Assembly (NCBI RefSeq): GCF_018991925.1
Contig: NW_024729772.1
Location: 1 to 64,000 of the forward strand
Length of the DNA: 64,000 nt
From: Homarus americanus
Taxonomy: Eukaryota; Arthropoda; Malacostraca; Decapoda; Nephropidae
Direction: 5' to 3'
Shown piece by piece: positions 48,836 to 60,919 of this stretch (position 1 is its first letter; every line of letters starts with the position of its first letter). Position numbers and translations under genes: made by a program. A model generated the notes under the pieces. That model had not been told where the DNA came from. It saw only the letters and a program-made list of their open reading frames with translations, and made no database searches.

Positions 48836-50569
48836 GTGAGCCTGCTTCTTCTTTGTCAGCTTATCCAATCGTGGTTCAATTGAGGACAGAGCCATGCACA
48901 ATGGAGAATGAATATCCATACTATTCCTTTATTTTGTCTTAATGACACTCATGGTTGAGAAGCCAGTCTCACAGAGGTATGTTGAAGGAAATGGGAGAAG
49001 AGTTTTCAGAGCAATTTCAGCAAGCTCAGGATATTCTGCTTTCACTTTTATCCAAAAGGAATCAAGTGATGTTGTAGTTTAGAAATTCATCTTCAATCTT
49101 CAATCCTTCGTGAGCAGCCAGCTCCAGCAATTTATCCTCCATAATGACACTTAAGTCGGATCCATCCATTCCCTTTCCGTGGATCTTCTTCTGCTGGAAA
49201 GTAATGCTGAAAACGTTCTGCCAAATTCGTTAAGTGTTTTCTGATGACAATTCGTAGAGATGTAACATTAAGGTCTTCGCCTGCATCAGCAATGCCTTCC
49301 GCTAATTGGTGACACTCGACTCTTCCATGATTCTAGCTTTCGTTTTTGTCTGTCATTGTAAAACATGAGGCCATCCTGAAGAAAATCGGCAAGCTCGTTT
49401 CGTAGCTCAAATACTCTTGACAGGACTTTTCCCCTCGATAACCAACGTACATCGGCATGCAATAGGAGCTGTTTATGATCAGCTCCCATAACATCACATA
49501 ATGCACTGAATAATCTCGAATTTAAAGCATTTGCCTTTACATGGTTCAATATTTTTGCAACCTCGCTGAGCACACTGTTTAGTTCTGTTGACATTTTTTT
49601 TTTGTTGCTAGATTTTCTCTGTGAAGGAAGCAGTGTGTCAACTTGCATTCTGGGGCAAGCGCCTTGATCTGAGTAACCACTCCCGAATGCCGTCCTATCA
49701 TTGCGGCAGCGCCATCAAAACATACGCCTACACAAAGCTTGAAATCCAACCCACCTTTGTTAACGATGTAATCGCTCACAGTCTTGAACACTTCAGAACT
49801 AGTTGTTTTTGTTGGTAGTGAAGCAGAGAAAAAAACTCTTCCTTCAAATCACCCTCATGTTCAAAGTGCACATACTGTACACCAGCAGAATTACCTTATT
49901 AGCAACGTCTGTACATTCATCAAACTGCAGAGAAAAGTACCTAGCTAATTTAATCTGTCCTATGAGCTGATCTTCCATATCGTGAGCCAGATCGTGAATT
50001 CGTCGAGCTATAGTGTCATTTGAAAGTGGCACCTGAGCCACTTTTCTTGCCCCTGGCTCGCCCAGCATTTCCATGCAGACATCTTTAATACAGCCTATCA
50101 CTAGCGCCTCACTGATTGTGCATGGCTTTTTAGCCTTAGTAACTCGAAGTGCTACTTTCTAAGAAACCAGCAAAGCACAAGTATTTATGTGTGACACTTC
50201 AAAGATCTGTTTCTGACGGCCTTTTAAATCAACATGCTTTCTTTCAAAGAACTCTTTCGACTTTGAACTCATTTCTTTATGTTTTGTATTTAAATGCCTC
50301 TTGAGGTTTGACGGCTTCATTGAGTCGTTAGCCAACACATCTCCACAAATAACGTACTGTGGTTTTGGCACTCCTCCATCATTCGTGGCTACAAAACCGA
50401 ATTGAATGTATGAGGAGTCATATTTCCGAGTAAAGCTAGTACAAATTCTTTTTGCCGGCAATACTTCGGTTTCATTTACATCGCCGTCATCTGATTCAGA
50501 ATTACTTGTGTGTTCAGCAACCGGATGTCTCAGTTTGATAAACATGTCCATTGGGCCTCGCTTCGCCAT
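48836..50569 (-). pseudogene. ZBED5-like hAT transposase, frame-broken
   Basis: Start at 50569 (MAKRGPMDMFIKLR). An N-terminal BED-type zinc finger region follows (YIQFGFVATNDG, PQYVICGDVLANDSMKPSNL, KRHLNTKHKE). Catalytic core pieces: ARYFSLQFDECTDVANKVIL (first Asp), CVGVCFDGAAAMIGRHSGVV (second Asp), LTHCFLHRENLATKK, and DVRWLSRGKVLSRVFELRNE. The C-terminal dimerisation region is at about 49060-48840 in another frame (AEIALKTLLPFPSTYLCETG, then FSTMSVIKTK). Frameshifts occur near 50160, 49840, 49600 and 49290. Related domesticated hAT proteins exist in vertebrates, but this one is broken. Confidence 0.8.
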
Positions 50570-50757
50570 CTGTAAATTAGAGATAAAAATAATGAATATA
50601 AATTCCATAACACCGGGTATATACTTAATTTATGATATTAGGATGAAAGCCGAATAAAAGCAGTGGGAATGGTTTTATTGAGAAATGTGTGCTGGAGAAC
50701 ATTGATTAATAGGGTAAGTAATGTTAGGATAAGAAGATAATATAAAATTTAAAATTA
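50570..50757. other. Unassigned sequence between hAT and gypsy remnants
   Basis: AT-rich sequence. A second hAT terminal repeat was sought here and not found. Confidence 0.3.
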
Positions 50758-51215
50758 AACAACAAACAGGATAAAAATTGGAAAGTGAATGTGTCTCGGA
50801 GGCTGATTCAAAGGCAAGGACGAGGGGCTTGTGATCAGTAAATATGGTGAACTGACGAACCTCAAGGAAATTCTGGAAATACTTGACAGCAAGATGCTTG
50901 ACCAGGAGCTCTCGATCGAAGGTGCTGTACTTGAATTGAGGTGGTTAAAGCCGCTGTGAGAAGAAGGCAATGGGCATGAGTTCCGTTGATCATCTGTTGC
51001 AAGACGGCGTCAACGGCAGTAGAGGAAGCGTCTGTTGTGAGAGTGGTCCGGGCGTTGGGGGCAGGGTAAGCCAGCAGGGTAAGGCGTGTGATGTGCTGCT
51101 TGATATTGTTGAATGATGTAAAAGCCTATTGAGTCCATATGAGAGGCTTATGAGACGTCTTGGCGAGTCCCTTGAGAAGATCGTGGAGAGGAGCGAGGAT
51201 GATAGCAGCCTGGGC
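50758..51215 (-). pseudogene. Gypsy RT/RNase H fragment (downstream half)
   Basis: Minus-strand translation, across frames: AAIILAPLHDLLKGLAK, FTSFNNIKQHITRLTLLAYP, TTLTTDASSTAVDAVLQQM (RNase H Asp), FKYSTFDRELLVKHLAVKYF and FTIFTDHKPLVLAFESAS. This is the connection and RNase H region of a Ty3/Gypsy pol. It is separated from its upstream half (52608-52795) by LINE-A copy 5. It stops at about 50760, so the integrase is missing. Confidence 0.78.
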
Positions 51216-51221
51216 AATGAA

Positions 51222-52607
51222 GCTTACTTTTACTTTTATCCTCTTCACCACTGTTCGGCTCGTTAGCAGCTTGGGTAATCGGTCACGTCTCTGTCACACA
51301 CCGTTGGCAAGTACTAGTCATGTACCGGCTCCTGAATGTACCTGAACCTGCTCCAGTCTTGGTCAAGTCTGGTCTTGAAGAACTCACACTCGGTTCTGTC
51401 ACAACACCTTCTGGCAGATTGTCCCAAGAGTTCACAACTCTCACTCCAAAAAAGTTTGCCCTCACAGCTTTCTGGACTTGCGGCTTCTTCAATCTTGAGC
51501 TGTGACCCCTTGTGGGGCGAGCGTCCGCCAGCTCCAAGTAAGGACACTGGACTGAGTAGTGGCCCTTGAGATGCTTATAGACCTCAATTAAGTCGCCCCT
51601 GGCCCGTATGTAGTATAAGCTAGGCAAGTTCAGGTGCTCCAATCTCTCAGGGTAGTTGAACTGCGAAGTGCAAGCACCAGTCTGATGGCCCTCCTTTGAA
51701 CATTTTCAACCAACTGACAGTCCCTAGCATATCTCGAGGACAAGACAGTACTCCAGATGGGGAAGCACTTCACTCTTGAAGATCATTACGAGGGACGGAC
51801 CATCTAGATATTTGGACGACCTTCTTATAAGATCCAATAATTTATTTGCCTGATTTACCTTTTTCTCGCAATGGCCCGAAAACTTCAGCTTATTGTCAAC
51901 ATCAGGGCCGAATTCAGGAGTGGGCAGCTGCCCAGGGGCCTCCACATATTACAATATTTTATTTATTTGTTTATTCATTTGGATTATTTTTATTTCATTC
52001 TTTAAAATTCGTGTTTATTTATGACATGTGCGGTAGTAGCTATATCAGGGCGGGTCGACTTGAAACCACATGAATGACTCCAGTCATATCTCACTTTTGT
52101 GTGCGTAATAATAATAATAATAATAAACGGTTTATTAATAGAGTTGCAGCCTGTGGCTGAAAATATACAGACTTACATTTGTGTGTGTGTGTGTTGGGAA
52201 TTTGTACACTATCAATAAATATACAGTTAATTAAAAATTTCTCAATGTTCTAATTTCCTCAATATAACTGCATATGGCTTCAAAATTTTCCAAAGAAGTG
52301 TTCAAATTTCAAAATTTTCCCGGGGGCTTACAGCGCCCCCCGGAACTCCCAGATGTTTAGGCTCGCTTCACTCGCCACCCCACCCTCTTGGGTAGTTATA
52401 ATGAGGGGGCCTCCACAAAGAGGCTGCCCATGGGCCTCCACAGGTCTAAATCCATCACTGGTCAACATACACACTTAGGTCATTCTCACATTCAGTCTCA
52501 AATATTGCAGTTTCTTCATCCCGTTGGGACAAATGATACGCCTCCTTACCATTGATATGCCCCAGGTGCATCCTCTTACATTTCGTGACATTGAATCTCA
52601 GCAGCCA
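51222..52607 (-). pseudogene. LINE-A copy 5: RT C-terminal fragment inserted in a gypsy remnant and split by a short hAT
   Basis: The 3' tail AGTAAAAGTAAGC (minus strand) is at about 51222-51235. 51642-51283 encodes LNLPSLYYIRARGDLIEVYK, LKKPQVQKAVRANFFGVRVV and NSWDNLPEGVVTEPSV. 51895-51730 gives DNKLKFSGHCEKKVNQANKL. The hAT at 51903-52460 interrupts it, and 52461-52607 completes it (RDEETAIF... VTKCKRMHLG). Gypsy coding continues on both sides. Confidence 0.82.
51903..52460. mobile_element. Short non-autonomous hAT element with perfect 8-bp duplication
   Basis: A 558-bp insert flanked by GTCAACAT on both sides (51895-51902 and 52461-52468). Ends: CAGGGCCGAATTCAGGAGTG and, reversed, CAGTGATGGATTTAGACCTG, an imperfect terminal repeat continuing with GGGCAGC..GGCCTCCACA-like sequence. 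The left end matches the terminus at 21981. No transposase is encoded. It contains an (AAT)n run near 52107-52127. Confidence 0.9.
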
Positions 52608-52795
52608 GGAATTTTTACAGCTTTTTCACTGTATCAGGCTTGGGGAACTCTGTGGGAGAGGTTGGATGCCGCCGTTCGACGAGACTCTGTGACCGAGGAA
52701 GTCAATGGAAGAGGCTCCGAAGATGCACTTGGCGGGATGAACTTTCACATTGTTGCTCTGCAGGCGTTGTAGAAGAAGCCATAGGAGGTGATGAT
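52608..52795 (-). pseudogene. Gypsy RT fragment (upstream half)
   Basis: The minus strand reads LQSNNVKVHPAKCIFGASSI, DFLGHRVSSNGGIQPLPQ, the RT thumb region of Ty3/Gypsy. It joins across LINE-A copy 5 to 51215-50758. Confidence 0.75.
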
Positions 52796-52796
52796 G

Positions 52797-53925
52797 TAAG
52801 GGGGGATATGTTTGGTGTTTCTCTTTTCCATTCTATTCCTATTATTCTTCGTTTTTTTATCTATAGCTGTTTAAGACAGATTTTCTAGTTACCTTTTCTT
52901 GTATATATATTAATATTTTTATTTTCTAAGTCTTTCTGTCTATAAGTATCTAGCTTATATTACTTTGCTTATATTTTCTAAGTTAATATTCTTTCCTATG
53001 TATTAGCCCGTGTCTCATGGCAATAACAATTATATAAATTTGGGTGAATACATTTAGTTTATATAATCCAATCAACCCAAGGTAATTTTCCATAAGCTGT
53101 GAGTTGCCATGTGCTGTTCACGTGAGGGGAAATTCCTCTATCAGTAGGCCGACCTGGAGACTGTTGGGTTAGCCCGGCCACTCCTTCAGAGGCACCTCTC
53201 CTCACAGGTGCCTCTCCTCACGAGAACCAGTCTTCACTTGAGCCTCACGAGAATCAGACGGGTGACTTAACTCAGTCAAGCTGAGCCCTGTCCTTAACTA
53301 ACACTCACAGCTTACAGTGTTAATTATGGTGCATCTACTAAAAGACTGTGACCAATACAGTATAGTTTTACCAATAAATGGAGAAAAGACCATGTAGTGG
53401 ATTTCTCCCCTACAAACGCTGTTTGTCGCTGCATAGCCGACCCCGCGAATTCCACAGTGTGTGCCTTATGGTCTAGGTCAACCAGCGCCGCCCACGGAGC
53501 GAGGGTCAACTACTAAGCCACGCCAACCCCCGCTATTTAAGACCTGACCTCGTGGTGATTGCGCTCTTTCTACCTACACCAACCAGTCAGCAACACCACC
53601 TCCTCCGCCTGCTTGGCGGTCCTCGCTCCCGCCGGCGAGCATGGCGACCCACAAGCTGTCCTCCTCTGAGCACCCTCACCAACCAGCTATCTCTACATCA
53701 CGCTTGTAACCATGCTGCCTTCCCAGCACCAAGCTGCATTGTACATCCAATAAAACATGTATACAGAGAGCACATTGTGAGTTTCCTTTCTCCAACCCAT
53801 CCTGAGTGTGAACCAAACATCTAAAAACCCCACAACCATTTCGGGTTTGTAACTTAACCCTTCAACTTATTTATATATATAAGCCAAGTTAAAAGGGAAC
53901 TCTACCCAAAGCTTATATATAAAGG
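52797..53925 (+). mobile_element. LTR-like sequence of a further retrotransposon, hosting a solo LTR
   Basis: About 1.1 kb, GGGGGGATATGTTTGG at the left and CTTATATATAAA at the right, followed by GGTGGCAGCG. That last motif fits a tRNA-Leu-type primer-binding site (TGGTGGCAGCGG). A solo LTR of another family is inserted at 53393-53834. The left boundary inside the gypsy remnant is uncertain, so this is a tentative LTR call. Confidence 0.4.
53393..53834 (+). repeat. Solo LTR of family L2 with 4-bp duplication
   Basis: Starts TGTAGTGGATTTCTCCCC, ends TCTAAAAACCCCACA. ACCA flanks it at 53389-53392 and 53835-53838. It shares its 3' half with the LTR at 48002. TATTTAAG near 53535 is TATA-like, and ATCCAATAAAACA near 53745 carries a polyadenylation signal. 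No internal region is present, so it arose by LTR-LTR recombination. Confidence 0.85.
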
Positions 53926-55206
<1,281 letters not shown>

Positions 55207-55243
55207 AGGTCAGGTCAGAAAAAAGGGACCCACAAAATAACTG

Positions 55244-56203
55244 TCATACATCAAGATCAAAGGTTTTCAAAGCATTTTTAACCTTGGGCCACTGACAAAT
55301 AAATTTATGTAACATATTATCAGTTTTGAACTGACCATCACTAAGGTTTATTGATTTTAATTCCTTAATCAAACTAGCTTCAACCAGAAGTCTTTCTGTG
55401 ACACAAGATGATTTGAATACTAAGCTTTTTTCCCAAGCAATGGGGTGATTATTATTCCTAACATGAACGAACAAGGCACTGCTTTCAGATGCAGTTCTGA
55501 TATTATACTTATGTTGTTTGATTCTGAGCTGCAGTGTTTTTCCTGTCTGACCTACATAATTACAATTACATTTGCTACATGGAATACAATAAACACTTCC
55601 ATTTACATTCAAACTTGGGCTATTCCTTATTAACATATTGGTAATGGTTGAGTCATACTTGAAAACAACATTAATATTTAGAAGCTTGAGGGACCGAACT
55701 AACGGGACAAATTCATCACGATAGGGCAGAGTCAAAATATTCTTAAGTGTAGGAACTTGTCTGGTTAGAGAGGAATGAAAGGATTTTTTAGCCCTTTTAA
55801 AGCAACGATCAACAAACAAAGAAGGGTACCCAAGTTTCTGTGCAATAGAACGAATGTGTTTAAATTCATCGTCAATAAATTCAGAGTCACAAATACGCAG
55901 ACATCTTAGGAACATAGCAGAAAAAACTGACATTTTGGTAGACTCAAGGTGATTGGATAAAAAGTGAATGAAACTGTCTACCTGTGTGGGCTTTCTATAT
56001 ACCTTAAATTTATAGTTTTGGCCATTTCTCATGATAAGCATATCAAGAAATGGAAGGGATTCATTTATTTCTCTTTCAATTTTGAATGTGATACTAGGGA
56101 CAATATTATTAAGCTTGTCTAAAAATTCCAATGGGTCACTGTTTTTAGGCCAAAGACAAAGAACATCATCTACATATCTATACCAAGGAGGAATAAAGCC
56201 CAC
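55244..56203 (-). CDS. PLE-A reverse transcriptase C-part and GIY-YIG endonuclease
   Basis: A 319-codon frame. It opens in the RT palm: WYRYVDDVLCLWPKNSDP (catalytic YVDD), then INESLPFLDMLIMRNGQNYK and FKVYRKPTQVDSFIHFLSNH. The RT part ends at about residue 190. The GIY-YIG nuclease follows: NGSVYCIPCSKCNCNYVGQT, GKTLQLRIKQHKYNI, a conserved Glu in LLVEASLIKEL, and KTDNMLHKFICQW. Upstream in the same frame, across one TAG at about 56222, RANGKFYKQIFGMSMGN and CLSAPLACIYMEFF belong to the RT too, so the protein once continued upstream and is cut at about 56330 by the right terminal repeat. The nuclease looks intact; the RT lacks its N-terminal half. Confidence 0.88.
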   Translation of the reverse strand: MGFIPPWYRYVDDVLCLWPKNSDPLEFLDKLNNIVPSITFKIEREINESLPFLDMLIMRNGQNYKFKVYRKPTQVDSFIHFLSNHLESTKMSVFSAMFLRCLRICDSEFIDDEFKHIRSIAQKLGYPSLFVDRCFKRAKKSFHSSLTRQVPTLKNILTLPYRDEFVPLVRSLKLLNINVVFKYDSTITNMLIRNSPSLNVNGSVYCIPCSKCNCNYVGQTGKTLQLRIKQHKYNIRTASESSALFVHVRNNNHPIAWEKSLVFKSSCVTERLLVEASLIKELKSINLSDGQFKTDNMLHKFICQWPKVKNALKTFDLDV

Positions 56204-56330
56204 TATATTGGGTAGTAATCTAGACTAAAAAAACTCCATATAAATACAGGCTAGAGGAGCAGAAAGACAATTACCCATGCTCATGCCAAATATTTGCTTG
56301 TAGAACTTCCCATTTGCTCTAAACATTTGC

Positions 56331-56672
<342 letters not shown>

Positions 56673-56691
56673 ATATTATACTATCTATATA

Positions 56692-57556
56692 CAGTGGGGT
56701 ATGCTATAACGAACGTAATTGGTTCCAGAACCTCGTTCGTTATAGCATTCGTTCGTTATAGGATTAATCCTTTCCAGGCCCCCAAATACAACCACTTAAC
56801 ACTGAAAAAATTCTGTGGAAAATGTAAAAAATACGGTACTTTATCTTACCTTAGTGTTATTCAGCATGCAGGTACCCCTAAACACTGGCACATCACTATC
56901 ACTTCCACTGGGAGTCTTGGCTTTAAGGTCCTCAAACAATTGTTTAGCCTTCTCACAAATTATAGCTTCACTAATGTTACCACCTGCCATTTCTTTCTCC
57001 TTTATCCACACTAAGAGTAAATTTTCCATCTCTTCAATCACATTACACTTTGCTTTGCTAAGTCTAAAGATTCCCTTAGCCACTTGCACAGTTTTTAACT
57101 CCTCTTTATTCTTCAAAATCGTACATATAGTCGATTTAGCCATCCCATATTCATCACTAAGTTTCGCAATGCTTCTTCCATTCTCACGTTTCTTTACAAT
57201 TTCTTTCTTAGTTTCAAGGGTTATTAGCTTTCTCACTCGCTTTGGACGACTCATTGTTACAATTGTATACTTGTATAACAAAATAGTTATACAAATAACG
57301 CGAATTTCCACATCAAAAGACGAAATTTTCAACAATAACAGTGGTGCACTGGCTACACAATGAGACAAAGATGGCGCCTGACGCTCTTGTTGTTGTCGCG
57401 GTACAACAATATTCATGCGCCAGGCGAAATAGTCCCGTATTCATCCGCGTTCGTTGTAGGAGTTGCGTTCGTTATAGCATTCTCAATTTTATAGGTAAAA
57501 CCGTTCGTTATAGGAATATTCGTAGTAGGATCCATTCGTTATAGCATACCCCACTG
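56692..57556 (-). mobile_element. pogo/Tigger-type element, 865 bp, retaining only an HTH-domain ORF
   Basis: Terminal repeats CAGTGGGGTATGCTATAACG at both ends (a perfect match of 22 bp). TA is on both sides (56690-56691, 57557-57558). Subterminal repeats of CGTTCGTTATAG occur several times near both ends, as expected for transposase binding sites. The internal ORF is on the minus strand. The DDE catalytic region is missing, so it is a deletion derivative. Confidence 0.88.
56841..57254 (-). CDS. Truncated pogo-type transposase: HTH (psq/CENP-B N-like) protein
   Basis: A 137-codon frame from an ATG at 57254. I prefer this start to one 54 codons upstream because the family begins MSRPKRVRKLITLETKKEIV. 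An HTH follows: KKRENGRSIAKLSDEYGMAK, STICTILKNKEELK. It continues into the start of a second CENP-B-type HTH (EEMENLLLVWIKEKEMAGGN, ISEAIICEKAKQLFEDLK) and ends shortly after. Full-length Tigger transposases continue into a DDE domain of several hundred residues, absent here. The frame is intact, unlike most in this window. It could bind the element's own terminal repeats. Confidence 0.82.
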   Translation of the reverse strand: MSRPKRVRKLITLETKKEIVKKRENGRSIAKLSDEYGMAKSTICTILKNKEELKTVQVAKGIFRLSKAKCNVIEEMENLLLVWIKEKEMAGGNISEAIICEKAKQLFEDLKAKTPSGSDSDVPVFRGTCMLNNTKVR

Positions 57557-58198
<642 letters not shown>

Positions 58199-58712
58199 CA
58201 ATCACTGTAGGTGCGCGTGATCCAGGTATATGCTGATAACCACAAGGAAAAAGAAAACACGAAGTTCCCAAGCGCTTTCGTGTAATTCACATCTTCAGGG
58301 GTGAGTACAGACTAAGGAGAAGTACATAACAAGGTATATATATACAGAGGAGGATGAGATCAAGTCCACAATGGTCAGGTATTAGGTAATGACCCTACTA
58401 ATCTTCAAAAAGCACCGCAGCAGTCAGTAGTCAGGTCAGAGGGTAAGATGACCCAACCTTCTCACCTGGATACAAATCTTCTTAATTACGAAATTATCCA
58501 GTTTGTACATACCATTAATCAAATTCATGTTGACGGATTCGGTATGTTTAATGAGACTGGATTCTATAATGTTCCTACTGTCAATTGAATTACAAGGTAA
58601 TATTGAGGAGGCATTATTCTAGTCAATGTTCATTTGAGGGATAATAAGCATTGCATTGACTGGGATAATGCCTCCTCAATATTACCTTGTAATTCAATTG
58701 ACAGTAGGAAGA
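58199..58712 (-). mobile_element. PLE-B 3' end: terminal repeat, endonuclease end, and a foldback
   Basis: The terminal repeat (AATCACTGTAGG... AAGCGCTTTCGTGTAATTCA... GGTCAGGTATTAGGTAATGA) is at 58199-58400. The minus-strand coding end at about 58580-58480 (SLIKH... MYKLDNFVIKKIC) equals that of the copy at 6310-6440. The region ends in a 46-bp perfect inverted repeat (58572-58617 and 58665-58710). Confidence 0.7.
58572..58710. repeat. Perfect 46-bp inverted repeat with 47-bp loop
   Basis: The arms 58572-58617 and 58665-58710 are identical when one is reversed (46 of 46). The loop's outer bases (CTAGTCAATG and CATTGACTGG) extend the pairing imperfectly. Confidence 0.93.
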
Positions 58713-58769
58713 TGGCTGTAAATGGCTAGGCAGGTTTTTGTATAGACTGACTTTTCATGTCTATTTAAC

Positions 58770-59524
58770 ACTGATATACTCGATTTAGTTCTGTCGAACA
58801 GAGAAAACCTCATTAGCAATGTCGAGGAAGGGAACGAACTTGTAAACAGTGATCACAAAGAAATTAGATTCCAGTTAGATTTTCAGGTTAGACGTAAAGG
58901 GAATTCGATTAAATTCCCAGATTTCAGAAGGGCAGACTTTGATAGTTTAAAGAGGCAGCTGAGAGAGGGGGTGTCGCGCTTGGGTGTGAACCTGACAGAT
59001 GACACTGACCTAATAACGAGATCTAAGATTCCCGAATTCCACGACACTTTAAATAATGAGTTACTTAATGCACAAAGGCAGAACATACCATACAAAAAAT
59101 GCAGATCAGACAACAATGACCCTAAATGGATAAATAATTATTTAAAGAACATTATTGGCCAAAGGAAGGCTATAGGTAGAAGGATAAATCGTGGCGAAAT
59201 TTACCTCCGGGAGTATTATAAGGTATTGGCCGGTAGGGTTAAGACCGAGATAAAAAAATCGAAGAGGAATTATGAACTGAAGATAGCAGGGGAGGCGAAA
59301 ACAAACCCCAAAAGATTCTACCAAATGTATCAAACTAAAACACGAGATAAGATTGGACCAATACGTTCAGATACCGGCGAGCTAACTGATAACGACGGAG
59401 AAATGAGCAATAATCTGAATGAATATTTTTCAACAGTTTTCACCACTGAAAATTTAAACATGATACCCGAGGCACCGACTCTATACAGAGATAGTGAATT
59501 AAACAAATTAAGCGAGATAATAGT
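58770..59524 (+). pseudogene. LINE-E ORF2: endonuclease C-end, linker and start of RT
   Basis: Opens with LVLSNRENLISNVEEGNELV and NSDHKEIRFQL (end of EEP endonuclease, with the catalytic Asp-His), then linker YKKCRSDNNDPKWINNYL, RRINRGEIYLREYYKVLAGR, NPKRFYQMYQTKTRDKIGPI and NNLNEYFSTVFTTENLNMIP. The frame is open from 58971 at least. LINE-E coding ends at 59524; the open frame to 59867 beyond that is LTR sequence. Confidence 0.82.
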
Positions 59525-60914
59525 TGTCATGATCGTGATGACGGCTAACCTGAAAACCTTAAAGATTGATATTACGCTCAAACGTCCACAAAACCTTCCG
59601 AGTCCCCCACTGGAAACGTCCCCCGTTTTCTCTGTTTCCTTGATGACGTCATCGATAGGCTGTCTTTGTCTAAAGGGAACTTTGAATATAATCCGCGGAT
59701 TTCGTAGCAAGACGCTGTATGTTGGGACCTGTTGCCATCCAACCCTTTGTAATCAATTTAATTTTGCTTTTGATAGCTCAGTCAGGGCATTGTTAGTGAG
59801 GATAATAGTAGGGAATGAAACTGAGTTCATGGACTCAGTTTCAACGTCAGAGTGTACAGTAAATTAATTCATCGAAATAGAAGTAGGTGGACTCCCTGAC
59901 CTATTCTGAGTGAGGGTACCGCAGGCATTTCAACGGTTAGTAAGTGCTCGCCCCTTCACCCATACAGGTAGGCCATTGCACTCTGTGTTGTAATTCGCCC
60001 TTCCTTAAGTGATTTGACCCAATTAATAGTTGATTGTGCAAGTGTTACAGTAACGTAGTTGATATGCTCTGAGTGAAGTCATATATACGTCTTTAACGTC
60101 CCCTGAAATGTGATGTCGTTGTCACAGTTAGTAAGTGCTCGCCCCTTCACCCATACAGGTCCCTAACGCAGCCTAGGCTGTGTCTGTAGCGTGGATGTTG
60201 TATCCACTATGTCTGGGGAGATGTCCGAGGTCCAGTAGGATAAGTTACCTTCGTGAGACCCGACCGTCAGACACTTCAGACTACCTATGGCCCCCATAGC
60301 TGGCTCGTCTGGCCCTAACGCTCGGCCCCGGATCACCAAGCCACACACCACTACCAGCCCCCATCATTGGTGGATGAGTGTCTAACTCAGTAGGGCTATT
60401 TGTGTGGTGGGGTTAATCCACTGGGATCTTCAGAGTTCGTCGGAAAGTACCCCATGGTGGCAGGACCCCATGGCCGTTGCTTGAGTATCACTCCTGACGA
60501 CTGAGTGTTGTAGTGGCAGTTGCCCCTGGTCTTTATGGTGCTAAGTGACTATAAGAGTTGTGTGTTATTGAGTATGTCCACCCAGTAGTGGTGTGAGTGT
60601 TATTGAGTATGTCCACCCAGTAGGGGTGTGAGTATGTTGAGCCTGAGGGCATAGTACCAGATTTCGTCTGTTGGTACATATATATTCTTTCTCCTACCTC
60701 CATATTAATGTTTAAATAACTTTTGTATTTGTATATTGTGTCTATTATTTACCTACAGTATCTACCGTTATTTCTTCCTTATTACTTGATACTAACATTA
60801 CATATACCCACGAGCCTCCTCTCGTCACGCTACCAATGGTAATAAGTATGAGAGTAAAAGGAATTGTTACTGATACACAGGGCCTTATAAAATGGTGGCA
60901 GCCCAGGCCCTTAT
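59525..60914 (+). mobile_element. LTR retrotransposon remnant: long LTR, primer-binding site and end of the second LTR
   Basis: A 1390-bp insert in LINE-E flanked by ATAGT (59520-59524, 60915-60919). One LTR would run from TGTCATGATCG (59525) to GGGCCTTAT (about 60888). TGGTGGCAGC at 60893 fits a tRNA-Leu-type primer-binding site. The last bases, CAGGCCCTTAT (60904-60914), repeat the LTR end (CAGGGCCTTAT), as if nearly all the rest of the element had been deleted. Inside are two copies of GTAAGTGCTCGCCCCTTCAC (59941 and 60131) and a ~38-bp tandem (TTATTGAGTATGTCCACCCA, 60566 and 60599). The ends are not TG..CA, so the class call is tentative. Confidence 0.6.
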
Positions 60915-60919
60915 ATAGT

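Larger units (their letters stand above)
44171..50569 (-). mobile_element. ZBED5-like hAT transposon, apparently split by element X and an LTR element
   Basis: The left end at 44171 is CAGTGCTTCTCAAACT, a typical hAT terminal repeat, inserted in LINE-C. About 290 bp of AT-rich 3' sequence follow. Element X (44461-47494) and LTR-retrotransposon remains (47535-48577) come next. Hat-like sequence resumes at 48578 and the transposase gene runs from 50569 to 48836. I could not find the second terminal repeat beyond 50569, so the extent and the assignment of the two halves to one element are inferred. Confidence 0.5.

Noticed and set aside
44171..50760. A second CAGTGCTTCTCAAACT-type terminus closing the ZBED5-like hAT
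   Set aside because: I looked between 50570 and 50760 for the inverted terminus and found no convincing match, so the element's right end is left open.
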